Source: UBA7803 sp034522075
GTDB taxonomy: Bacteria; Pseudomonadota; Gammaproteobacteria; Pseudomonadales; Azotimanducaceae
Reading direction: 5' to 3'
Length of the DNA: 64,000 nt
Assembly: GCA_034522075.1 (NCBI GenBank)
Contig: JAXHLO010000022.1
Coordinates: forward strand, 62,001 to 126,000
Shown: positions 1-9,499 of the stretch, piece after piece
Layout of the letters: every line of letters begins with the position of its first letter
Position numbering within the stretch: position 1 is the first letter of the stretch
The notes under the pieces: model-generated
Seen by the model: only the letters and a program-made list of their open reading frames with translations
Told to the model about the DNA's origin: nothing
Database searches by the model: none
Made by a program: the position numbers and the translations under genes

Positions 1-69
1 GGGATTCAGGTAGCGGCGCAGCCACAACCGGGTGCGCAGGCGGGCGAAGGAATCGGCGTCTCGACTCAA
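1..69 (-). CDS. Unrecognised CDS, 5' end only (runs off window start)
   Basis: An open minus-strand frame runs from a TTG at 69 off the left edge, giving 23 residues rich in Arg and Leu. A TATACAAT box lies just upstream (reverse strand, around 95-102) and could be a -10 element. Too short to assign a family; the start is a guess. Confidence 0.2.
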   Translation of the reverse strand, partial: MSRDADSFARLRTRLWLRRYLNP

Positions 70-247
70 AATAAAGACCTATCGGCGGACATTGTATAGC
101 GGCCGCGTATCCTAGGACGCATCGTGCGGATTCGCCAACCAGGAAATCACGACCTCTTGCTGCAACGAGCGGCTACCCGGCAGGCTCCATGATTCCGCAA
201 TGCGGCTGCCGATGCCACCTCCCCTGCCCGCACACTAACGCACAGCA

Positions 248-1957
248 TCAGGCAGCCGGTGATCCCTGACGCCTCTGCAGCCGCTGCCAGACCCAGCCGG
301 CGGGTCTGTCGTCACCGGTGAGCACGTAGTCGCAGACATTGGTGTTGCGCAGCACGCCGATCTGGGTGCGGCTGGCGGACAGCGTGCCGGCGAACAACAA
401 TTCATCATCCCGTTGCAGCACGGTATCGTCCCCGGGCAGGGCCTGAAACGTCCCGCTGCGCGACAGGCTCAACGCCAGCACGGGCAGCGGCTCGTCCCGG
501 TCGGTGGGATCACGCCGCAGATCTGCGATGGTTACCTGGCGACCGGCCGACTCCATGGCGTGCAGCGGCGCAGGCGCGTCGGCGGCGGTCAACCGGACGC
601 ACCAGATTTCCGGAGCGCGCGTGCCGAGCACTTGCGCCAGTTCCTCGAAGGCACGTTCCGCCCAGGCATTGCTCTGACTGCGGGCAAAATCCAGGAAATC
701 GGCCAGGCGCGGCGTCCTGATCAACGCCAGACATTCATTGGCGATGATCTCGCTGGAGACCATGGTGATGTCAGCATCGAACGCCGCAAACAGCGCACTG
801 CTCGACTGCACATTCTGCCGCACGATCGTGAACAGGTTGTCGTTGAGTTCGCGGGCGGTCACGGCGATGGACAGGTTGGTGATGTCGTCATCGGTACCGG
901 CGACGATGCCCACCGAGTCACGGATTCCGGCACTGATCAGCGGCTCCGCTTCGGTACCGGTGCCCTGAATCGTCTGCAGTCCGGGAATCGGCTCCTGCCC
1001 CGGGTCCACCACACAGGCATCGAGACCCTGTCCACGCAGGGCATCGACCACTTCCCGGCCGAATCTTCCATAGCCGCAGACCACCCAGTGGCCTCGCGGC
1101 GGCGCCATGTGCACGCTGAACTCACTGCCCGGCTGTGAAGTGAGCCACGACACCAGCCGATAGGACGCCGGAGCTGCCAGAGCCAGGGCCAGATAGCTGC
1201 CGAACCGGGCGAACGGGTTGACGATGTGGTCGGTGCGAAACGATGCCATGTTGGCTTCCACCTCCCGGCTCATGGCACGGGCCAGAACGGGCGTATCCGG
1301 GTTCAGCAGGCGTACCGACATGGCCGCCGCCAGATTGGCCTGGTCATCGTTGGTCAATGCCAGCACGGCACGGCAGTTCGGTTTGGCCACACCAGCCTGT
1401 AACAGTGTGTCCGGCAGCCGCCCATCCGCGCAAAGCGCCGGAACGTCCTGTGTCAGATCGAGCAGTTTCAACTCCTGCACCCGGGTCTCGTCGATGTCCA
1501 CGACCACGAACCGCAGCCCCAGACGATCCAGCGCCTGACCTACCAGCAGACCGGTTTCACCAAACCCGCAGAGCAGATAGAAAGGTTCCTGCAAACGCCG
1601 GATGGCACGGGCGATGCCGGCGGCCGTCAGGGCACCGCGGATGGCATCGTCCCGGGCCAGCGACAGCAGACTCGCCACCAGGTACGCCCAGGCCATGACC
1701 GAGGCGAAGATGATCACGGTCACCCACAGGCGCTGCATGGCCGTGAAGGCTGCGGGTATCTCGCCGAAGCCGATGGTGGTCGCCGTATAACTCATGAAGT
1801 AGAGCGCCTCGGCGAAGCTCAGGTGCCACGTTCCGCCGTCGGTGTCCGCGCCCGGCAACAGCACCAGGCCGGCAATGCCGCCGGAAAACACGGCAATGAT
1901 GGCGATCAGCGGGCCCCGTAGGTGACGCAGGCCCAGCAGCAGCACGCTGCTCTTCAC
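248..1957 (-). CDS. Potassium channel protein with two RCK/TrkA-N domains
   Basis: Predicted inner-membrane K+ channel with tandem cytosolic regulatory domains. The first 100 residues hold a membrane helix, a pore helix and the selectivity filter TTIGFGE, then a second helix. A Rossmann nucleotide-binding motif (CGFGETG) follows near residue 130 and a second one (CGYGRFG) near residue 295, so there are two TrkA-N (RCK) units in one chain, ending in a TrkA-C-like region. About 569 residues. I prefer the GTG start at 1957: it sits 1 nt beyond the stop of the upstream gene with AGAGG before it, whereas the ATG at 1984 has no ribosome site. Likely co-transcribed with the upstream DUF6394 gene. 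Confidence 0.88.
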   Translation of the reverse strand: MKSSVLLLGLRHLRGPLIAIIAVFSGGIAGLVLLPGADTDGGTWHLSFAEALYFMSYTATTIGFGEIPAAFTAMQRLWVTVIIFASVMAWAYLVASLLSLARDDAIRGALTAAGIARAIRRLQEPFYLLCGFGETGLLVGQALDRLGLRFVVVDIDETRVQELKLLDLTQDVPALCADGRLPDTLLQAGVAKPNCRAVLALTNDDQANLAAAMSVRLLNPDTPVLARAMSREVEANMASFRTDHIVNPFARFGSYLALALAAPASYRLVSWLTSQPGSEFSVHMAPPRGHWVVCGYGRFGREVVDALRGQGLDACVVDPGQEPIPGLQTIQGTGTEAEPLISAGIRDSVGIVAGTDDDITNLSIAVTARELNDNLFTIVRQNVQSSSALFAAFDADITMVSSEIIANECLALIRTPRLADFLDFARSQSNAWAERAFEELAQVLGTRAPEIWCVRLTAADAPAPLHAMESAGRQVTIADLRRDPTDRDEPLPVLALSLSRSGTFQALPGDDTVLQRDDELLFAGTLSASRTQIGVLRNTNVCDYVLTGDDRPAGWVWQRLQRRQGSPAA

Positions 1958-1958
1958 G

Positions 1959-2342
1959 TCAGCGCCTCTGCATGGTGGTTTCAATGATGAGAATGGTCAC
2001 AGACACCACATTGGCCAGCAGTGCACCCGCCGCCAGGGACACGATGGCCGCCATGGCATGGGATGCCACCACGCCGTCGGCGACGGCCGGGGCGAAAAAC
2101 CACACCAGCGCAGCCGCCACCAGTTGAATGACCGCCACCATGCTGGCAGCCAGATGGATGGCCCCGACGTGAGTGCGGTCGCCGAACTTGAGCACTGTGG
2201 CGATGAGATTCACCACCAGGGCAGCAAAGAATTCCCAGCGATTGTGGAATTCCGGGTTGTCCAGATCACCGTAGACGAAACCGAAGTTCAGCGTCGCCGC
2301 CAGCAGAATGAAAAAACCGAATATGACCTTTTCCAGGTTCAT
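1959..2342 (-). CDS. DUF6394 family small membrane protein
   Basis: A 127-residue integral membrane protein with about four hydrophobic helices. The start MNLEKVIFGFF and the internal LIATVLKFGDRT are what I associate with the DUF6394 family. The ATG at 2342 is preceded by GGGGAA and is preferred over an upstream start at 2402, which would add a polar stretch with no counterpart. Its stop codon practically touches the start of the K+ channel gene, so the two probably form one transcript. Function unknown; pairing with a K+ channel suggests an ion-handling or accessory role, which is inference. Confidence 0.75.
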   Translation of the reverse strand: MNLEKVIFGFFILLAATLNFGFVYGDLDNPEFHNRWEFFAALVVNLIATVLKFGDRTHVGAIHLAASMVAVIQLVAAALVWFFAPAVADGVVASHAMAAIVSLAAGALLANVVSVTILIIETTMQRR

Positions 2343-2427
2343 GAAAGCCGTTCCCCGCCCCGTTGAGTCGTAGCACGGTACCACGGCGCATGGGCAGGGC
2401 AAGCCCGGCGCCGCAGCCGCTCACGGG

Positions 2428-3290
2428 TCAGCTCCGTGCATGGCTGCGAACCTGATTGCTCGTCCCCAGATAGCGTTTGCCGAAGGCGGCGCCGATCACC
2501 AGTGCGGCGAGCGGCAGCACCGCGCCTGGGGCAGCAGAAAGATCGGCCTGCCCTTCCCAGGGATAGGGAAAGTTTGTCAGCCAGTGCATCAGCATTGAGC
2601 AGTGGCACACAACCGCCGGAACCATTGAAGAACACCGAAAAAATCACCGAGACGGCCATGATCTGAACCCAGAAGATAAGAAAGTCCGTGGCATCGGAGC
2701 CGCCAACGAGAAAGATCGGCAGGTGCCACACACCCCAGACAGCACCGACAAGCAATGCTGCCGAAACACCGCTCATGTGCTGCTGGAGCAGAGCAAGGCA
2801 GCGCAAACCCTCGCCAGCCGATTTCCTCCACTGGACCGGCCGTGGCGGTAAGCACTGCGCCCGGCGGCGGCGCGCGCCAACCGTCCGCAAGCCACGCCAA
2901 GGCAGGATAACCCAACCCGGACCAGACCAGCGCAGCGCCAAGATAAAGGCCCGGCAGCAACACCACCGCCGCCAGATACCATCGAAAAGCACAGCGCCAG
3001 CGGAGGATGCTGGACAGGAACGCCTTGAGCTCTGCTGCGCCGCCCACCAGCCAGGACGCCGCAATGGCGGCAATGGCCGGGCTCCATACGCCCAGATAGT
3101 AGATCGGCGAATAGAGCGACAGGTCTATGCTGACACTGTCCATAACAACAGCGACTGTCAGCAGCAGACCCGGTACCACCCAGGCCAGGGTAAACGTCAC
3201 CGCGACCGAAGAACCACAGCAGGCGTCTTTCGAGCATTCGAGCGTTTCCCCCGCCTTGTACCGCCCCGGCTGAGCATCTGGAACAATCAT
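2428..3290 (-). pseudogene. CPBP-family intramembrane metalloprotease, frameshifted
   Basis: Reading from the ATG at 3290, the protein shows several membrane helices and the signature EEIGWRGFALP of CPBP (CAAX/Abi) intramembrane endopeptidases. The frame is then lost near 2830, and the next conserved segment (VGAVWGVWHLPIFLVGG) continues in a second frame. A further shift near 2600 moves the C-terminal helix into a third frame that ends at 2428. Motif order and spacing otherwise match the family, so this is one gene with at least two frameshifts. No intact product is expected unless the shifts are sequencing errors. Confidence 0.7.
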
Positions 3291-3379
3291 CACCCTGGTT
3301 GGCAGACACGCCGATATCAATCTGCCCGCCGGGCAGTCAACATGACCATCTGCGGCATCCATTGTGCGGAGACTGGGCC

Positions 3380-3961
3380 ATGAAAATCTACGGTGACGCG
3401 CGATCCGGTAACTGCCTGAAAGTAAAGTACACGGCAGACCATCTGGGGCTCGAGTATCAGTGGGTGGACATCGACATCTTTGCCGGCGAAAGCCGCACGC
3501 CCGCCTACCTGGCCAACTTCCCCCAGGGCCAGGTGCCCGGTATAGAGCTTTCCGACGGACGTTGCCTTGCCCAGTCGAACGCCATCGTCCGCTACCTGGC
3601 CGCCGGCACCAGCCTTCTGCCGGCAGACATGTTTCTGCAGGCGAAAGTGGACGAAATGCTTTTCTGGGAACAATACAGCCACGAACCCTACATCGCCGTG
3701 TGCCGGTCGCTGATGGTCTACCAGGGCCGTGCCGCGGCAGACCGGGAGCCATGGCGGGTCGAACGCGGTGAGCACGCACTGGATCTGCTGGAGCGTCGGC
3801 CGACTTCGCAACGCTGGCTGGCGAGCGACGCCTTCACCGTCGCCGATATCGCCCTGCTCGCCTACACGCGGATCGCCCCGGAAGGCGGCTTCGATTCGAG
3901 CACGCGGCCAAAACTGCGCGCCTGGATCAAACGCTGTGAGCTCGAACTGGGCCTGCCATAA
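3380..3961 (+). CDS. Glutathione S-transferase family protein
   Basis: A 193-residue cytosolic GST-like enzyme. The thioredoxin-like N-terminal half has the usual pattern: a short strand (MKIYGD), the G-site turn NFPQGQVPGI with its cis-Pro, and AQSNAIVRYLA with the Glu/Gln-Ser pair that binds the glutathione gamma-glutamyl moiety. The helical C-terminal half carries the folding motif FTVADIALLAYT. The ATG at 3380 has GGAG upstream. Divergent from the broken protease gene; next gene is convergent. Substrate cannot be predicted. Confidence 0.9.
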   Translation: MKIYGDARSGNCLKVKYTADHLGLEYQWVDIDIFAGESRTPAYLANFPQGQVPGIELSDGRCLAQSNAIVRYLAAGTSLLPADMFLQAKVDEMLFWEQYSHEPYIAVCRSLMVYQGRAAADREPWRVERGEHALDLLERRPTSQRWLASDAFTVADIALLAYTRIAPEGGFDSSTRPKLRAWIKRCELELGLP

Positions 3962-3989
3962 CGGCGGCCATTCACCTCGACTGCAAGCG

Positions 3990-4865
3990 TTATTCGATCG
4001 CCGGATCGTTGTCCGGCGAGTTCAGAGCCCAATCGTAATCGATGAAACGGATCCCGGCAGCCGCATCGATAGACGGATGTCGGGACTCATCGGTGTGGCG
4101 CTTCAAGAAACCACGGACGCTTCCCGCTGCTTCGACGAAGTCGGCTTCATACCAGTCGAACAGTTGCGTCAGATAGAGCGTTTCGCCGGCAAAACGCATG
4201 TGACGTTCGGTGAGCAATGCGCGACGCGTGTTCTCGGACAGCAGAGCCTGCACGTTGTCTCGAGTATAGGCCCGGTCACGAAGCGGCGGACAACCCACTG
4301 AAGCGCAGTTGACGGCGAAGTGCACGCGGGCGTCTTTCCAGCCCTTCTCCTGAAATGCCTCACCGAGCAAGGTACCCTTCTCGATGCCGTCCAGGCTGTA
4401 TTGGCGACCGCCGACGTTGAATAATTCCCGCTCGAACACGTTCGCCCGGAACGGGTTGTAGCGCCCGCCGTAGTCCCATACGGAATCCACCAGCTCACCA
4501 CCCGGGCGCTCCTCCAGAATGTGGGCGACCATGAAAAAGTTGTAGGCATTGAGCCAGAAGGCGATAGCGGCGTCCTTGTCCTGCAGGCGATCTGGATCGA
4601 ATTCGGCCAGTTGGTCACGCTGCGTCTGAATGCGCTCCCCCGTTCGCGGATCGGCAAGGGCGTCCTGGTAACGGAACGCTGAAACCAGCCCGCCGCCGTT
4701 CAGGTGCTTTTCCTCCAGGTGGCTGGCCAGCAGTTCGCCGTAAGGCTGGAACAGACCAGCAATGCCTGGGCCCCGCTCCGCGGAGGTATCCGTGCCCGCT
4801 GCCGCCGCCGTGCAGAGCTGGATGCAGAAGCAGATCGTCACAACGCCGGTGCGGCCGCTGACCAT
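3990..4865 (-). CDS. DUF547 domain-containing exported protein
   Basis: A 291-residue protein with an N-terminal hydrophobic signal segment followed by a DUF547 domain. Family hallmarks are AFWLNAYNFF in the middle and HFAVNCASVGCPPLR later, with conserved Cys residues reminiscent of a papain/transglutaminase-like fold. The ATG at 4865 has GAGGAG seven bases upstream, which decides it over an in-frame start at 4991. Periplasmic location is predicted; biochemical role is unknown. Divergently transcribed from the thiolase gene. Confidence 0.85.
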   Translation of the reverse strand: MVSGRTGVVTICFCIQLCTAAAAGTDTSAERGPGIAGLFQPYGELLASHLEEKHLNGGGLVSAFRYQDALADPRTGERIQTQRDQLAEFDPDRLQDKDAAIAFWLNAYNFFMVAHILEERPGGELVDSVWDYGGRYNPFRANVFERELFNVGGRQYSLDGIEKGTLLGEAFQEKGWKDARVHFAVNCASVGCPPLRDRAYTRDNVQALLSENTRRALLTERHMRFAGETLYLTQLFDWYEADFVEAAGSVRGFLKRHTDESRHPSIDAAAGIRFIDYDWALNSPDNDPAIE

Positions 4866-5091
4866 ACAGGTCTCCTCGTGTCGTCTATTGCCGTACAAGA
4901 CATCAGATGCCGTATTTCGCAGAACGTTACACCAGTGGAGCGGTGCAACTCGTCCTGGATCACGGCTGGCCGATCCCGGCTTTCCGCGCAACAGGTGGGT
5001 GCGCCGATACTCCGCGGGGCAGCAATTTCATGAAACGCATTATATAATTGCTGGTTTACCTCTATCCACCACCGACTCGACTGGAGACACC

Positions 5092-6333
5092 ATGAGCACA
5101 GAAGCCTGGATCATCGATACCGCCCGGACACCCCGGGGCATCGGCAAGGTGGGCCGAGGTTCCCTCGCCCACCTGCACCCGCAGCACCTCTCGGCCACCG
5201 TGCTGAAGGCGCTGGAAGCCCGCAACGGCATCCCGACCGCCGAGGTGGACGACGTGATCTGGGGTTGCTCGTCCCAGCGCGGCAAACAGGGTGCCTGCAT
5301 CGCCCGCATGTCGCTGCTGGCTGCCGGCTGGGACAGCCGCGCCAGCGGCGTGACCCTGGATCGCTTCTGCGGCTCCGGTATTACCTCGGTCAATCTGGCC
5401 GCGGCCAGCATCATGTCCGGCATGGAAGACCTGGTGATAGCCGGCGGCGTGGAGATGATGTCCTACACTGCCGAACTGGCAGCCCAGGGCGGCAGCGCCA
5501 TGCTGGATGCCGGCAACCTGGCACTGCGCGATCTGCATCCGCAGCCCCATCAGGGCATCTGCGCCGACCTCATCGCCACCCTGGAAGGCGTCGACCGCGC
5601 GGATCTCGACCGGCTGGCTCTGGCCAGCCAGCAGCGGGCGGCCACCGCGCTGGACAACGGATACTTCGATAAGAGCGTGGTACCGGTACACAACGAAGAC
5701 GGCACCCTGGCTCTGGACCGCGACGAATTCCCCCGGCCCCAGACCACCCTGGAAGGCCTGTCGCAACTGCCGGCGGTGTTCGAAAACTTCATGCCCATGC
5801 CGGTGGACGAAACCGGCGAAACGTTCGATTCCATCGTGCGCCGTACGTACCCGGACCTGGAGGTCAACCACGTCCACCATGCTGGCAACTCCTCCGGGGT
5901 GGTGGACGGCTCGGGAGGCGTGCTGCTGGCATCCCCCGACTACGCCAGAGCCCAGGGCTGGAAACCCCGGGCACGCATCGTCGCCATGGCCAATGTGGCG
6001 GGCAGCCCGGAACTGATGCTCAACGAGCCGGTGCCGGCGGCAAGAAAAGTCCTGGCCAAAGCCCGCATGACCCTCAACGACATCGATCTGTTCGAGGTGA
6101 ACGAAGCCTTCGCCGTAGTGGCCTACAAATTCATGCGCGACCTGGAGCTCGATCCGGCCAAGGTCAACGTAAATGGCGGTGCCATCGCCCTGGGTCACCC
6201 GATCGCGGGCACCGGATCGATCCTCATCGGCACGATTCTCGATGAACTGGAGCGCCGGGATCTGGCGACCGGGCTGGTCACCATGTGCGCCGCGGGCGGT
6301 ATGGCACCGGCCATCATCATCGAGCGCGTTTGA
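5092..6333 (+). CDS. Acetyl-CoA C-acyltransferase (thiolase)
   Basis: A 413-residue type II/biosynthetic-like thiolase that cleaves 3-ketoacyl-CoA with CoA (beta-oxidation) or condenses acyl-CoAs. The nucleophilic Cys lies in LDRFCGSGI near residue 90, the NEAFAV loop near residue 340 precedes the catalytic His in NGGAIALGHP, and the second active-site Cys is in TMCAAGGMAPA near the end. The ATG at 5092 follows GGAG at 5083. A TATAAT hexamer at 5043-5048 may be the -10 of its promoter, with no good -35. A perfect hairpin follows the stop. No hydratase/dehydrogenase partner is adjacent, so it is probably a monocistronic FadI/FadA-like enzyme. Confidence 0.93.
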   Translation: MSTEAWIIDTARTPRGIGKVGRGSLAHLHPQHLSATVLKALEARNGIPTAEVDDVIWGCSSQRGKQGACIARMSLLAAGWDSRASGVTLDRFCGSGITSVNLAAASIMSGMEDLVIAGGVEMMSYTAELAAQGGSAMLDAGNLALRDLHPQPHQGICADLIATLEGVDRADLDRLALASQQRAATALDNGYFDKSVVPVHNEDGTLALDRDEFPRPQTTLEGLSQLPAVFENFMPMPVDETGETFDSIVRRTYPDLEVNHVHHAGNSSGVVDGSGGVLLASPDYARAQGWKPRARIVAMANVAGSPELMLNEPVPAARKVLAKARMTLNDIDLFEVNEAFAVVAYKFMRDLELDPAKVNVNGGAIALGHPIAGTGSILIGTILDELERRDLATGLVTMCAAGGMAPAIIIERV

Positions 6334-6350
6334 ATATCCCAGGGGAACCC

Positions 6351-6375
6351 CGGGTGCTGCCATCGGCAGCACCCG
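6351..6375 (+). terminator. Hairpin after thiolase gene
   Basis: A perfect 11-bp inverted repeat (CGGGTGCTGCC / GGCAGCACCCG) with an ATC triloop sits 18 bases past the thiolase stop. There is no U-run, so it may be a weak terminator or an mRNA-end hairpin. Confidence 0.5.
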
Positions 6376-6441
6376 CGTGCGCCGTTGGCACCTTGCCGAA
6401 GCGTCCACTAAAATAAGGACGACGAACGCAATCACAGATGC

Positions 6442-6843
6442 ATGGCGGTGCCAATGCACGAGACTTATCGGGATACGCGATTCCGCCAGGATGCGCCGCC
6501 GGATTACTGGCCCGCACAATTCGTCATCATCACGGCCTACCCTCCTGTAGGGGAAACGTGGTCGCAGGCACGCATCGACGCTGCTGAAGTCCACCTGACG
6601 GCGAGCCTGACGGACATGGATCGCTGGATGCATCGGCTCATGGCTTACTCGACAGCCACAGGCGCCACGGAACCCGGATGGGCCGTGGAGATCAGCACCA
6701 CGAAAGGCGCCGCCATTGCCCGGCGCTTCCTGCAGGACGCCATTTTCATGGTCGAGGACGACATGCTCTGGGTCGTGGACTGCGACGACGATGCGGTCAA
6801 AACCTGCATCGGCCGCTTCAGCGAGCGGCTGGATTCAGACTGA
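6442..6843 (+). CDS. DUF3293 domain-containing protein
   Basis: A small soluble protein of about 133 residues. The segment FVIITAYPPVGE near residue 27 and the closing acidic half match the DUF3293 family as I know it. A second in-frame ATG at 6454 (MHETYRDTRF) is equally possible. The gene is followed after 20 bases by another small gene on the same strand, suggesting a two-gene unit. Function unknown. Confidence 0.7.
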   Translation: MAVPMHETYRDTRFRQDAPPDYWPAQFVIITAYPPVGETWSQARIDAAEVHLTASLTDMDRWMHRLMAYSTATGATEPGWAVEISTTKGAAIARRFLQDAIFMVEDDMLWVVDCDDDAVKTCIGRFSERLDSD

Positions 6844-6863
6844 CCGCAGGAGCCAGCCAGCAC

Positions 6864-7247
6864 ATGTCAATCTACCGTATCGGGCTGCCGATGCTCCTGC
6901 TGCTGGGGTTCCCCGCACAGGCCGAACTGGCCGTGGAACTCGCCGACACGGATCCGCAGGCTTCTCAGTCCCTGTTCACAGGTGACGCCCTGTCGGTGCG
7001 CCTCATCTACGAAAGCGACGAACTCAACACGGCCCAGCAAGCCATGGTGAGCACTGCCTTCCGCGAGGCGGGCGCAACGGATTCGGTGATGGGATCGATG
7101 CTGGTGCCGCTCACGGGCTACACGATCTTCGCTCTGCTGGCCGGGTCAAACCTCTGGCCTTTGATGCTGCTGTTTCTGACGCCGCTGGCCTTTCTGTATC
7201 TGGCCGGAGTCGGGCTGGCGAGGCTCGTCGTACTCAGGCGAGTCTGA
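6864..7247 (+). CDS. Small exported/membrane protein of unknown function
   Basis: A 127-residue protein starting at the ATG at 6864 (AGGAG about 12 bases upstream). It begins with a signal-like hydrophobic stretch ending in PAQA, continues with a polar periplasmic-looking region, and closes with one long or two short membrane helices and a basic tail (RLVVLRRV). I do not recognise a family. It probably sits with the C-terminus in the cytoplasm, and is likely co-transcribed with the DUF3293 gene. Confidence 0.6.
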   Translation: MSIYRIGLPMLLLLGFPAQAELAVELADTDPQASQSLFTGDALSVRLIYESDELNTAQQAMVSTAFREAGATDSVMGSMLVPLTGYTIFALLAGSNLWPLMLLFLTPLAFLYLAGVGLARLVVLRRV

Positions 7248-7291
7248 ACCGGTTGCGCCGGTTCCGGGCGCGCAGCCAGCCGACGCCGAAC

Positions 7292-7531
7292 TCAATCGCC
7301 GGCCTGCCGGAAGACCAGAACGGCACCTGTCACGCCACCGTCTCTCTCGCGTATCGGCGCCGCATAAAATTCCATCGGTCTCGAGGCAGGCCCATCCGAC
7401 GATGGAACGCAATCTTCCAGGGACCAGGCCCACCGATTCCGAGCGATAGCTTGCCCTGCGACCGCTGACGCTAACCGTCCCGCTCCGCAGCGATCGGGTC
7501 CAAACACACTGGACAACGGCTGATCCAACAA
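7292..7531 (-). pseudogene. PAS-domain remnant
   Basis: About 80 codons with the end of a PAS/sensor domain: QPLSSVF, then AAPIRERDGGVTGAVLVFR, the strand that normally precedes the next domain of a sensor kinase or diguanylate cyclase. No start region and no output domain are present, and neighbouring frames show no continuation. Likely a leftover of a deleted signalling gene. Confidence 0.4.
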
Positions 7532-7578
7532 AGCCTGCCGCGATCAACGGCGTGCAGTCCGTGCGCGGCAATATATCG

Positions 7579-8295
7579 TCAAGTCAAGACCGGCAGGAGT
7601 CTGTCGCACTCTTTCTTGACGACGGCGTAACACTCACAACTGCGCCGTTCGATCTCGGGGCGATTGAGTACGCGGATACGCCCGCGCCTGTATTCGATAA
7701 CCCCGAGCTTGTGCAATTTGCCGGCAGCTTCAGTCACGCCTTCCCGCCGCACGCCGAGCATGTTGGCGATAAGTTCCTGTGTCATGTTCAACTCGTCACC
7801 GGACAGACGGTCCAGCGACAGGAGCAGCCAGCGGCACAACTGCTGGTCAATGCTGTGATGTCGATTACACACCGCCGTCTGCGCCATTTGAGTGATCAGC
7901 GCTTGTGTGTAGCGCAGCATCAGATACATGAGTTCGGTATGACGATTGAATTCGTCCTTCAGGCGCTGCCGCGGCAACCGGAAGGCAGATCCGGCACTCT
8001 GAACGACCGCCCGGCTCGTCGTGCTCTCTCCTCCCATGAATACGGCGACACCGACAATGCCTTCGTTTCCCACCACCGAGATCTCCGCAGAGGCGCCATT
8101 ACTCATCACGTAGAGCAGGGACACGATGGAATCTGTAGGGAAGTAAACGTTATGCTCCTTGTCGCCCGACTCATAGAGGACTCTGCCGAGCGGAAAGACC
8201 TCCAGTGCGAGATGCGGGGTCAAGCGCTGTAGAACGTCCGCCGGCAGGGCCGCGAGGAGCTTGTTCTGGCGGGGTGACTGGATTGTGGGAATCAT
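7579..8295 (-). CDS. Crp/Fnr-family transcriptional regulator (A)
   Basis: A 238-residue regulator with an N-terminal cyclic-nucleotide-like beta-roll and a C-terminal winged helix-turn-helix (MTQELIANMLGVRREGVTEAAGKL). The central helix QTAVCNRHHSIDQQLCRWLL, with its His and Cys, is typical of a large uncharacterised Crp/Fnr subgroup lacking the Fnr FeS cluster Cys set and the canonical cAMP contacts. Start at ATG 8295; a GTG at 8316 is an alternative. It lies next to a paralogue on the same strand. Effector and targets are unknown. Confidence 0.88.
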   Translation of the reverse strand: MIPTIQSPRQNKLLAALPADVLQRLTPHLALEVFPLGRVLYESGDKEHNVYFPTDSIVSLLYVMSNGASAEISVVGNEGIVGVAVFMGGESTTSRAVVQSAGSAFRLPRQRLKDEFNRHTELMYLMLRYTQALITQMAQTAVCNRHHSIDQQLCRWLLLSLDRLSGDELNMTQELIANMLGVRREGVTEAAGKLHKLGVIEYRRGRIRVLNRPEIERRSCECYAVVKKECDRLLPVLT

Positions 8296-8420
8296 GAGTC
8301 TGGGCCGCTTGGCCACACGGGAAGCTCATCATACACACCCCCAGGAATTTCGGTACGCTATCGTACGCAATGTTGGCGATCGGCCCGGTTACGAACCGGG
8401 CGGGAATGTTCAGCACACGA

Positions 8421-9092
8421 TTAGCCGAACACCAGGCGATACTTGTCATTGAGCGCCTGATGGCACTCGCAGGCCGCGGATTCGAGCCCGGGGCGATCGA
8501 GAATCCTGATGTGGCCCCGTGAATAACTGATGAAGCCACGCCGCTGCAGAGAGCCAGCGGCAACGGTTACGCCGCTTCGGCGCACTCCCAGAGTATGGGA
8601 AAGGAACTCATGCGTGAAGTGGACACTGTCCGTGATCCCGAGATCTTGAGTCATCAGCAGCCAACGCGCCAGGCGGGGTTCTATTTCATGAAAGTGCGTG
8701 CAGGCTGCGGTCTGCAGAAGCTGCATCATCAGGCGGAACTGGTAGCGGTGGAGGGCCTCCAGCAGCCGCGGACTGTCGTGCAGCTCGGCGCGCAACTCCG
8801 GGACTTTGATGACCAGCGCGCTCCCGGCCTCCTGTACCACAGCCTGCATGGGAGCCACGAGCACACCCAGGGACAAGGTTGCCCCCAGCATACCATCCCG
8901 GCCGATCAAGCCGAGTTCGAGAGGCGGCCGGCCATGCAGAGTGCTCACCACAGATATCACTCCGGCAGTGGGGAAATAGGCGCCTTGAAAGGGTTCATTC
9001 GACTCACACAGTGTGCTGCCTGCCTTCAGCTCGACGCTGTCACACAAACCGGCAAAACGCCGACCCTCTCTGCGCGGAAGGCTGGCGATCAC
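8421..9092 (-). CDS. Crp/Fnr-family transcriptional regulator (B)
   Basis: A 223-residue paralogue of the neighbouring regulator, starting at GTG 9092. It has the beta-roll (SNEPFQGAYFPTAGVIS), the dimer helix with QTAACTHFHEIEPRLARWLL, and the winged helix with FLSHTLGVRRSGVTVAAG. Overall layout is identical to gene A but sequence is well diverged, so this is an old duplication or two separate acquisitions. No ligand-binding residues for cAMP are apparent. Confidence 0.87.
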   Translation of the reverse strand: MIASLPRREGRRFAGLCDSVELKAGSTLCESNEPFQGAYFPTAGVISVVSTLHGRPPLELGLIGRDGMLGATLSLGVLVAPMQAVVQEAGSALVIKVPELRAELHDSPRLLEALHRYQFRLMMQLLQTAACTHFHEIEPRLARWLLMTQDLGITDSVHFTHEFLSHTLGVRRSGVTVAAGSLQRRGFISYSRGHIRILDRPGLESAACECHQALNDKYRLVFG

Positions 9093-9499
9093 GGCGTTGG
9101 CCGCTCGGCAGTTCAGTCAAGGATGGCATCGTGTTCCTCTGCGGCATCGCCGTACTGGATTGAACGCCTGGAACCGGCTGAAAATCGATCCGGCAGAATG
9201 CACCCTTGCGCACGACGGGTCTGTACGCTGAGCAACGCAGGCGCCAGTCGCAACACGCCAGCATCTTTTCACGCATCACGAACTGAAGTCCACGCCCCGA
9301 TCAACCTTCCTATGTACGCCGCCGCACAGAACTGGAGAGTCGACCGGACTATTGTGCAGGTGTTGGATGGAATATCGGCCTGCCCAAATACCAGCCAAAG
9401 GTTCGGTCAAATAGCTGATTCGCTTATGCCAGGAAAACGCGCACTGCGGATCTGATGCGTATAGCTTTCTCGGTAGAAGAGAAGCAACAGAGGTGCACC
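9093..9499. other. 407-bp intergenic region without a supported gene
   Basis: It lies between the divergent Crp/Fnr gene B and the lmo0937-type gene and presumably holds both promoters. I see no convincing coding frame and no strong palindrome. Confidence 0.5.

Noticed and set aside
5062..6633. 523-aa minus-strand frame
   Set aside because: Antisense of the thiolase gene.
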